Positions 1 to 10,300 of a stretch of DNA of 64,000 nt are shown piece after piece (position 1 is the first letter of the stretch; each line of letters begins with the position of its first letter). The stretch covers positions 229,231 through 293,230 of the forward strand of contig JAMZAV010000972.1 in NCBI GenBank assembly GCA_024449915.1, in the 5' to 3' direction. Both the position numbers and the translations under genes were made by a program. The DNA is from Sweltsa coloradensis. Its lineage: Eukaryota; Arthropoda; Insecta; Plecoptera; Chloroperlidae. The notes below the pieces were generated by a model. It saw nothing but the letters and a program-made list of their open reading frames with translations. It was not told where the DNA came from and did no database searches.

Positions 1-246
1 GTCCATGATCATGACACACGTAAAAAAAATCACCTACAGCTAAACTCATATCACACAAAACTTGGACAAGTAAACTCAGACTACTTACATAAATCTCTTT
101 ATAACCATCTTCCAGAATCCATTAAAAACATTTCAAGCTATGACCGTTTCAAACATGAACTCAAACAAATTTTAATTCTAAAAGCCTACTATTATCTTAT
201 TGATTACTTAAATGATACACTCACAGAAATTCCTGTTATCACTTGA
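1..246 (+). CDS. C-terminal end of a LINE reverse transcriptase (partial)
   Basis: The frame starting at base 1 is open for 81 codons and stops at 244-246. It begins with HDHDTRKKNHLQL and continues with a YLHKSLYNHLPESIKN block and a FKHELKQILI block. This order (HxxxTR, a Lxx-LPxxIK block, then FKxxLK) is the usual tail after the reverse transcriptase domain of Jockey/CR1-like non-LTR retrotransposons. The catalytic domain must lie upstream of the window, so this is either a 5'-truncated copy or the end of a full one. AT-rich sequence and an A tract follow, as expected of a LINE 3' end. The family assignment within LINEs is not possible from this tail. Confidence 0.75.
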   Translation, partial: VHDHDTRKKNHLQLNSYHTKLGQVNSDYLHKSLYNHLPESIKNISSYDRFKHELKQILILKAYYYLIDYLNDTLTEIPVIT

Positions 247-475
247 TATTATTGATTAACTATAATATAATGAAATGAACCTTATTTTATTACTTTTCAA
301 TAATTATTATTATTTACAATGTATTACATATTATGTCAATTTCTCATATATTAGTATTTGTAACATTTTTTTTTTATTTAGCTAAAGGACACATACGCTA
401 AAAATTGTGTTGTTGTTACATAAAATGTACAATTTGTCCTAATAAAAAAAATTGAAAAAAAAAAAAAAAATATTT
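247..475 (+). repeat. LINE 3' untranslated region with A-rich tail
   Basis: AT-rich sequence directly follows the reverse transcriptase stop. It carries a TAATAAAAAA stretch near 440 and ends in a run of about 16 A at 455-471, fitting a retrotransposed 3' end. The exact boundary is inferred. Confidence 0.5.
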
Positions 476-559
476 TTTATGAAATAGCAATTTTACGATT
501 TTTTCTTTTTTTAAAATTACGATTAAGAAATAAATAAAAAAATAAAAAGAATAAAGTTA

Positions 560-730
560 ATTTTTTATTTAATTTAATTTAATTTAAAAAAAATCGACTT
601 AGTAATAATTTTTTCACAAAACAACAGAAAATCTGCATAACACATGGCAGGTCAATGCACCAATTACGCTCATCCAACAACGCGGCAGGACTTAAGCGTT
701 TTCCTAGTATCAGTTTGACGGTTTTAGCCC
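560..730 (-). repeat. dispersed repeat, inverted copy of the 19.7-kb repeat
   Basis: The reverse complement of about 600-715 matches about 19690-19800. Shared blocks are a CACGTGTTATG/ACACATGGCAG block, GGTGCATTA/TGCACCAATTA and a TTTTTTCACA block. Both copies sit beside A/T-rich tracts. The family is not recognised. Confidence 0.6.
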
Positions 731-844
731 TAAAGGCGAAGCCTTCGAATTTTCCGTCGAGATAATTTAGTTAAAACATTAAATCTAAATTACTTTAGGG
801 CTTGCATTTACAAAATAATAATAAGTAAGTCAATTATTGTATTC

Positions 845-935
845 AATTTGTTGGACGTCCACTGTGGCGATTGGGGTGCAGGTACGAAGAGTATTGCATC
901 AAAGGAAGTGGGTTCAAATCCCGCATAAGGCATGG
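845..935 (+). repeat. tRNA-like sequence with a B-box (SINE head or tRNA relic)
   Basis: GGGTTCAAATCCCGC at 909-923 is a good RNA polymerase III B-box in a T-arm-like hairpin. A weak A-box-like TGGCGATTGGGGTGCAGG lies about 50 bases upstream. No full cloverleaf forms, so a SINE head or decayed tRNA is more likely than a functional tRNA gene. Confidence 0.35.
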
Positions 936-1232
936 GTTTTTCCAAATGTCCTTCACCCTCATCTATCACCACTTTTAAAAAAAAGTTTTTAAAAAGCAAT
1001 ATTGCAATTATAGAGAGAGCAACAAAAATCAAATCAAATCAAAATTCATTTGTGCATGATTTTTTTTCGTCGTCTTCAATTTCTTGTGCTGTTTGCTGAA
1101 ACCTGGAAGAGTTCTGTTTCACTGGCTCAATGGATTGTGCTGGCGTCTACTGCGGTCGTAGTATGATGGTGCCAGCTGGTAGCGGTACGTAGCCAAGAAA
1201 GGCTCCTATATCCAGCGTTGTTTCTGTTCCAG

Positions 1233-1322
1233 TACACATTGTGGAACTTCGTGCCAAAGAACTTATTCGAACAGTTTCGTCGGATAGCCAACTTCTACTT
1301 CCTCGTCATGTCCGTCATTTCA
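1233..1322 (+). CDS. ATP11: ATP11-like exon a (entry to TM1)
   Basis: Acceptor TTTCTGTTCCAG ends at 1232 and donor GTGAGT starts at 1323. The 90 bases give 30 codons in phase 0, containing [20 protein letters not shown]. This is the most conserved N-terminal block of P4-ATPases and leads into TM1. No upstream exon with the start codon was recognised. Confidence 0.9.
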
Positions 1323-4300
1323 GTGAGTACCAACTGTTAGGAACTAAAATAGTCAAGTATAATAAGTACTTTCTTATAAATACAGTTAATTGATCGGGTC
1401 CATCAACCAAAATAAGTAGTTCTATCAAGGGGATAAGAAACAGAATGAGGGAATTAAATAATTCTAATAATATTAGAAGATGTACAAAACAAATATCAAC
1501 CCTAAAAAAGGGTGCTCTCAAAAGTAAATTTCAAGCAACTACTGTACTGCTTTTATTTATGATGGTTTGGCACGTATAGCTATTAGCTCAGTCAGGAAGA
1601 ATCCATTGTATATGAAACTTTACACAGTTGTCAATAAGCATACATGGACATCCCTACAGTTGTACATTCTCAATATTTTATGTTTATCAGCCAGGATCAA
1701 TCCACAAATGTGATCAATTTTAGACTGTTTCAAAAAATTCAAAAGCCTGAAAATCATTTTAATTTTTTAAAATTATTTAAAAATAATTTCTTGAAAAATG
1801 TTACTGTATAGCCATATGTTTCCACTTCCTTGACAACTACCAACATTGTAAACAACTGTGGAGTCAGTCGGCCGAGCGAACAGGACTTTGCTTAAAACAC
1901 ATGTCCTATAAAATCCTCTTAAAACTGTTAAGTGTAAATACATCAATATTTAGTAGAATTGTAAGATATTGAATAAATTTTGTTACCTCTAGTTGTAATT
2001 AATTTCAGTCTGAAATTTCAATTTAAAACAAAAAAATAACTGAATCCGTTGAACTAAGATGTTGTGTTTGTCTTGTGCTACAGATATCCATAGACAGCCC
2101 GGTCTCGCCAATAACGAGCATCCTACCTCTAGTGTTTGTGATCCTGGTCACAGCTGTGAAGCAGGCGTATGAAGACTGGCTGAGGTATTGCTCAGACAAG
2201 GAGGTCAACTGCTGTCTTGTGACGGTCATAAGAAACGGCTGCCTTCAGGTATATTATACGACGTGTCTTCTCAAAGAAGGATGATGAGCAAAGCTTATAT
2301 ACAATTTATTTAATGGATGGAAGATCCTAACATGTAGGAACCATCAATATCACTAAATATAACCTTTCATTTCTTGTTTGTTTAAAATTCTGGTGAGAAA
2401 TATGTCCAGGGAAAATGCACGCCCCTCTTGAGGTGAACTCAATCCAAAACATTTGATTAACGACTGAAAGAAATATTTGAAAACATTTTCCGTCAGCATT
2501 ACCGGTGGTATATAGTGATTTGGCAACCTCCCTTATCAAAATCTGCATTTCAGTCACGTGGTTCCTTTGTAGGACAGAGCTTATTATATGATATAGTTCC
2601 CAGGCATGAAGTTTTATTATGTGTGTAGCAACAACATTATTAGATCTTGACATGGCTCTTTTTATAGATATTAGTTCCACACATACAAAAACTTGGTAAC
2701 ATAAATTAGTTGTATGTATTATGTTGTTAAATTGTCTAGTGGAAAGTTCTCCAAATCTCCACGCGCTCTCCTCGGAGGTAAAGTTCCCTGGTGCTAAGAG
2801 ATTCAGTGGATCTTGTTCTTTTGCAGCAGATTTTTCATCATTTTTTCCTGTTATCTTTTACTTTAATTTTGGTGTATCTCTACATTTAAGTATATTCTGT
2901 ATAACATTAAAATAAAGTAGAAAATAAGGGGCATGTTCCCAGGGATTTCTTGTTTAATTTATTTTGTGTAATGTTTACAATTGTAAAATACAGTATTTGT
3001 TTGTAAAAAAAAAAAAGTGGATCTTGGTCTAGTGAAATATGGATATTTATGTGTACAGGAGCTGCAGTCCCAAGAGGTGCAGGTCGGCGATGTGGTCAAG
3101 GTTGTGTCCGACACCGAGGTGCCGTGCGACCTGGTGCTGCTATCTACCAGCGACTCTAGCGGCAAGTGCTACATCACGACTGCCAACCTGGATGGCGAGA
3201 CCAACCTCAAGGTGAGAACGAGTAGTCTCAACTCAAGTAACTCTTCTTGCACACACGCCTAATGTTTCTGGTTGAATAACACTTTAAATGTGTTCACTTA
3301 TGAACTTGTGTTTTTCTCAAGTTACGTCACCAAAAGTAACATGAAGGCGATTTGACTGTAAAACTAAGTAGATCTTTCTTTGAGATTTCTTCTAAGGAAT
3401 TGAAATATTACTACTTTAAATCAAATATAAACTCAATTCATAGTAGTAATTACTTGAGTCTTGAGATTTGATGTCTACTGCACATTATGTTTAAAAAATG
3501 TAGTGTAGCCTATTGTTGTTGGTACCTCTCACTTCTTCAATAATCTGTTTATTATCTCCATTTTATATTCATCTTATGTTTAATTCATTCATAATAATGA
3601 AATATCTCAAATAATTTGCCCCGTATTTGTTGGTTTCACTACGATTGTGTATTTATGTCAAACATGTAGGTAAAATGAGGTGGATATGTTCCGTAACATA
3701 AAACTATAACTCTCATTTCTCATCATTCCAGACGCTGTTCTGCCCCCGAATGCTTCGCTTCCTAGCGGTAAACGAGCAGCTCGCGCAACTCAAGGCGCGC
3801 GTCGAGTGCGAACAGCCGACCTCTGATCTCTACCGTTTCTTTGGGAAGATTCGTCTCCTCCCGTCGTTCAACGTCCCTGAGCAGATGACGCAGTACGACA
3901 ACCTGGGTCGCAGCGACAGCGTGCCGCCCGACAGCATGTTGTACCTCCAGGGCAGCATGAGAAGCCAACAGAACTCGAAGCTGTCCATCAAGAGCGCGCG
4001 GAACAGCATCAGAAGACACATACGGAGTGTTAGTTTCTATAACGGTGGAGTGAACCTCAACAGGGGCGCGAACGATAGCCCTAGAGTCAGTGCGGGTAGT
4101 GGACTCACGCCTAGACTTAGTATTACTAGCGACTTCAGTCAGCGGAGCGTAGATTGTAGCACGCTGCAGAACGCAATAACAGTCCAGGCTCCTAGATTAA
4201 GAGGGAGTAACCGGTGATTACCCACTTTTAAAAGATGTCCCGCTGCTTTCTACAATGGCTAATACAGTGGGGTCTGGCTGGTTGTACCTGACTACTGTGC

Positions 4301-7300
4301 ATGGGCATTGGGAACATCAAAGGGAAAGGGAACAATTCATGGACAGGGCACTTAAATCATGTTTGTATTTTTAAAATTTGAAATTTATTTAACGTCTATT
4401 CTATTTAGGACAAAAAACTGATTTACAAAGTAGAACAACTATGAATCTTATTACAGAAATGGAGACACAAACAAGAAATAGGTAAGAAAAGTTTTAAAAA
4501 ATAATATTACAACAACAAAGCATAATAAAACAATAATTTTGGTAACAAATTCAAATAGGATATCAAATTAAATTAATTAGAAAAAAGAACAATAGAAAAG
4601 GAGAAGAAAAAAGATCAAAAAAGAAAAGTGTGTTCATCCTTCATTAATACTGTTCGTCCCAATTTGATCTTGCAAACACACTGCAACTGATGCAGTTTCA
4701 ATGCTGTTCAACTCTATCTTCTAAACTGTTTGGCTTGTTAGTTAAAGCTAACCAAATAAAGTGCCAACTTTCGGTTATGAGTGTGGTGTATGTATACATA
4801 CTACTACAGGTTTAGCCGGATGATCTAGTCAGACAGCAGGTGGAAAAGTCCAACTCACAATAAATCAAATAAATTAGAGTCCTCCTCAGTCACATAATTT
4901 CTTCAGTCAGAAAAATGATATAGTTTACAGCCAAGTAGTGACTAACTTTGAACTTCCATATTTAGCATTCACTTTGCATTTGGTGGAGGTGCCGGGTCGA
5001 ACAAATTTGCAATGCCATGTGCAGCTTGTGTATTTACATTACACATTAAAGTGTTACTATAATATCATTAAGAATTTAATTAAATTGATCTTTTAAAAGT
5101 TGTTGTACGCTAGACATTTTGTCTATTAACTATAAATCACAATTTTAACCTCCTTTATTTTGAAGTGGCTCATAAATCCTATACGTTTATTCGAGCCTAC
5201 AATGCAGAACAACGTATCCTCAAATCCCGATATCAACTGGACTGTTTAAACTTTAAAGCTCAAACGTGCTTTAATCCATCAATATTATGTGCTATTCATA
5301 ACGTGAATGATAATGGAGCCTACATATCAATGAGTCACTAATTATAGATTGAGTACCGTCCCTGATTGTAGATTAGACCTTGTCATTGAGAGGGGATAGA
5401 TAGGTTATTTCTTCCGGCTACAGCAAGATAACCTTGTCTATGTCCCCAGGTTAGCAGAAACTTCCCCTGAGAGCAAGCGCAGTGACGTGCGTCAAGGTCA
5501 GCGCCAGCTTCCCTGCCTTCCCCGTAGCATCGGGACGATGCGTCGACTGTGGTGGCCTGAGACATGAAGACGCGCGTCGACCTCGACTGAGCGCGCCACT
5601 TTGGACCAGAGAACTTGTTGCTCAGAGGACACAGGCTCAAGAACACAGAGTATGTCTATGGTGAGTGCCGAGGCTTGACAAATTTACTGTACTTTTCTAC
5701 TTTAAGAAATGTATAGGTAGGCCTAGTCTACGTATTATATATATTTGTATTATTCAATTGTTCAACTTCTGAAAAATATATCATTTATTCATTGATAACA
5801 CAGTCAGCCAGCCAGTGCGTCAAAGTTAAAATGTATGACATGCAAATAATACAGATATTAATATTACAAAACAGTCGATGTGTATTATTATCTACATATT
5901 TACGCCTAATTGATTAAGGATCTTTCATAATAAATATAAAAAAAATATTTACAGAAAATTTGAATTATAAAAAATTGACAGGATATTTTTTTGTCCATAA
6001 TATGTTGACAAGTTAAGATTAATTAATTTAAAATTAAAACAAATTTAAAATGTAACACAATGTAAAAGATAACCATAAATAACACTCAATTTGTTTTGTA
6101 CAGGGTGCGCAGTTTACACGGGCCAAGAGACCAAGCTGGCTCTCAACTCAAAGATGACAAGTATCAGTTTTCCATTGTAGAGAGATCCATCAACAGTTTC
6201 TCATCTTCTTTCCTCGTCCTCCTCATCGGGGAGACCCTGCTGTCACTCATGCTCAAGTTACCTGCGAGGAAAACAGATAACCTCAGTATATGATCAAAAA
6301 CTGATTTTTTAAAAGAGGACAATAAACAAATCTTTCATTTTAATTATGGGGTGCAAAATTTTGAATTTATAACTTATATATAAATTTAATAATTAAATGA
6401 TTTAAATTAATTAAATAAATTATAATATAATACATATATTATACTAAACTTTTGCTATTCGAGACGATTTTGGAAGACTTGAGTTTCACGAGAGCTCTAT
6501 AATTTAATATTATAATGTGAAATTTTGACCCTATAACTAGAACTAAGACCTGAAACACATGTAGCATATTATACTGATGAGTATGTTTGAGGATTAGTAT
6601 CTTTGACTGACATATTATTTGCATTATTTGCACTAGATTAGTTTGTCACCGCCTCATACACGTGATTGTTCTTGTTCCAGCGATAATTTCAGCTACTTGG
6701 TGATTACCGAACAAAACATTCCGCGTCGTCATCCAAGACCTCTTCTCATTCATCATTTTGTACAACTACATTATCCCCATTTCACTCTACGTCACTATAG
6801 GTAAGTTGCTTTATAAGTTATGCATTTCCATTTACAATTTATACAGAAATCAATTTTAATGGCAATCAACCAATTGTTTTTTACTATTGGTGTACCAAGG
6901 TTAGAGCATAATATATAATATGTATAATAATATATTTTATACTTGCTTGACACCTAAATAAAAAATTAATGGGAAACGTAATCATTCTTCATTTTACATA
7001 CACAAAAGAAAATCCACCCAAGAATTTTTGTCAAAGTTGTAAATTTGAATCAATCAAATAGTACAATATCTTCATATATTTTATTTGCTTTGTTTGTTGG
7101 GGCATCTTGTGGCTAGGGTTTGGGTAGCAGGTCTGAGTGCATTATTTATTTTAAAAAATGAATTAAATAAATAGAACATTTATTTCCCTAGGGGACATAC
7201 GTTGGAATCCCGCACGACATGTATTAATGTTTGTAACCGAGACGGCCTGTTGTTTCAGAGATGCAGAAGTTCCTAGGCACCCTGTTCTTCGAGTGGGACT

Positions 7301-10300
7301 TGGAGCTCTACGATGCTGAGGTGGACCAGCCAGCGATCAAGGGACATACGTTCGAGACCCGCACGACATGTATGAATGTTTGTAACCGAGAAACGGCCTG
7401 TTGTTTCATGAGATGCAGAAGTTTCTAGGCACCCTGTTTTCTTCGAGTGGAATGGAGCTCTACGATGCTGAGGTGGACCAGCCAGCGCTCCAAGGTGGAC
7501 ATCGTTCGAGACCCGCACGCCAGGATGAATGTTTGTAACCGGACGGGCTGTTGTTTAGAGATGCAGGAAGTTCCTAGGCACCCACCCTGTTTCTTCGAGT
7601 GGGGGGACTCGGAGCTCTACGATGCTGAGTGGACCAGCCAGTCGATCAGGGACCATAACGTTCGAGACCCGCACGAACATGTATGAATGTTTGTAACCGA
7701 GACCGGCCTGTTTGTTTCAGGAGATGCAGAGTTCCTAGGCACCCTGTTTCTTCGATGGGACTTTGGAGCTCTACGATGCTGAGGTGGACCAACCAGCGAT
7801 CAAGGACATACATTCGAGCACGCGTCATCGACTGTTGAATGTTTGTAACCAGAACGTCCTGTTGTTTTCAGGATGGCAAGAAGTTCCTAGGCCACCCTGT
7901 TCTTCGAGTTGTGACTTGGAGCTCTACGATGCTGAGGTGGACCAGCCAGCGATCAAGGGACATACGTTCGAGACCCGCACGACATGTATGAATGTTTGTA
8001 ACCGAGACGGCCTTGGTGTTTCAGAGATGCAGAATTTTCCTAGGCACCCTGTTTCTTCGAGTGGGAATTGAGCTCTACGATGCTGAGGTGGACAGCCAGC
8101 GCGTACTGCAACACTCGGATCTGAACGAAGAGCTGGGGCAGGTGAGATGGAGAGATGATTTTTTGTTAGGTTATTCGTAGTCACAATATTTTACATGGGT
8201 GAAGGCGTCATGCCTGCCTTTGATAGACTGGGTCTCACAGTCTATGTGGGATCCTACCACCCCACATTGTAATAGAATTGTGGTTTTTCATTCATTATAC
8301 CCGTGCGGCAGGGCATAGCGAGGGAGGGGGAATCAGGGTGTCTCATCCCCCCACGAAATCAGAAGAAGGGTTTACAATAATACTAAAATAGCACTTAGTA
8401 GTACTATGTGGAAGACATATACTTGCTACCACAAAAGAATGCAGATGCTTGTAGTGGTGTGGTAGAATGAATGCGATGTAAATGGAATGTTGCCTTTTTG
8501 TATGGAAGAGAAAATATCTTTTACCATGCAAGGCAAAATTTTTCTGTGCAAGATCCACGCTGAGGCCTAGCGTGAATAGATTGACAAAGTTGTTTATGTG
8601 GGAAAACAATTTTGAGCCACCTGCATTCTTTTTGTTGGACCACTAGACTACCTATGTGGGCCCTACATAATATGCAAGATTTTGTAAACGGACAGTAGGT
8701 GGAATCTTCACAATTTTGTGAATTTATTGGCAAAAGCACTCTAAAAACTAGTAAAGTCGCATATTTGCAAATGTTAAAAAACAAAAAAAACTGTTCTTAG
8801 TTTATTTTACGAGGACCTTATTTTTGTTTGTTACTGTTGAAATTTGTATTTAAGTTGTTTCAATAATGGTGTCCAACAACAGACCGATAATCTTGCGAAG
8901 TAATTAAAACTTGTGTTGTTTTTGCTCTGCAGATTCAGTAACCTGTTGACGCACAAGAACGGGCACCCTAACCGAGAACATCATGTGGTTCCGACGCTGT
9001 CTCGATGAGGCACCACCTACCTGGCAGGAGGAGGTGTTTTATTCCATGGACCCCTGACGGGGAGGGGGAGAGTGCAAGAACGCTGGTCGAGCCTCACGTA
9101 AGATTTAGTCACTTTTTTATTGTAAAAATAAATTTTAAAAGAAAATCTATAGGTCTTAACAGTTTAATTCTTTGTTGTCTTATGTTTTGTCAAATGTTTT
9201 TCAGAAGTTTATTTGCTGTTGATCCGGGTGTCCTAGCGGCATACATGAATCTGGGGCTGGGCCAATTCCCGGTAAAATTTTCACACGAATGGTTATATCG
9301 ACAATATTTTACTTGCGTAATTGCAAAAAATAATGGATGTCAATATTTTTTTTAGACATAGCATAGCCGTCTCCTCCACCATATGTTAGTTTTATTTTAA
9401 ACCGTTATTTTTTTATTGAGAACTATAAATTATGACAGCATGACAATAAAAACACTTTTCACAGTTAGCAATTACAGTCAAACCAAACTTCAACAAGAAA
9501 TCCCATTTTGTTTTTAGATATTTGCTGCTAAAAATGACATTACACTAATGTTATCACGCAAACATTCACCTCTCCGTTTTGTTAAACATTATTTTGATTT
9601 TTGGTTTTAAAATTTAGATATAAGGTCCTAAATAGTTAGTTTACCATTTTTCCCAATTTTCCAATAAATTTGTCTTAGTTTCATGAAATGGATTAAGACA
9701 TCTGCTGATGTATCACATACTAATCTGTTTCTCTGCTACAGCCTCAGCTAGAACAGTTCCTCCTGGTCCATGGCCGTGTTTCGTTCTGTGCAAGTCACTC
9801 TCCTAGCGTTCCAACAACAACTCGCTTGTGATCGAGCGAAGACGTGGCGAATCTCGACTACCAGGCGTCCAGTCCCGACGAGAAGGCCTTGGTGAGGCTA
9901 GGCGCTAGGTGAGTGGTGCCTTTAGTGAGGCTAGTGCTAGATTATGGGTAGAGTTTGTTTTTTTAGTATAGTGCTGAATATTGCAGCTCTCAAGCTAGTG
10001 TTAGATTAGTGGTGGTGCTTGTTTAGACTAGTGTTTGGACGTTGGGGCTCTGGTCGATTTCTCAAGAGTGAAGCGGCCCTTGTCTTGCCTTTTCTCATGT
10101 CTGGATATATTGATTGCTATCTCCATGAGTTCCCCTGCTATGATTTATACCACGCAGTGTACAGTCTTCCTGATACATCTTCTTCTTCTTCTCTTCTGCT
10201 TCTTCTTCGTCTTCTTCTTCTTCTTCTTCGACGATACGTGGATTTATTAGCTTGACTTTGCTCTTATACTATCTTCTTCTCACTTGGAACGCTTTGTCCT

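Noticed and set aside
7191..8141. CRISPR-like or minisatellite array
   Set aside because: The repeat unit contains coding sequence and a splice acceptor of a eukaryotic gene, has no spacers, and period variation comes from single-base indels.
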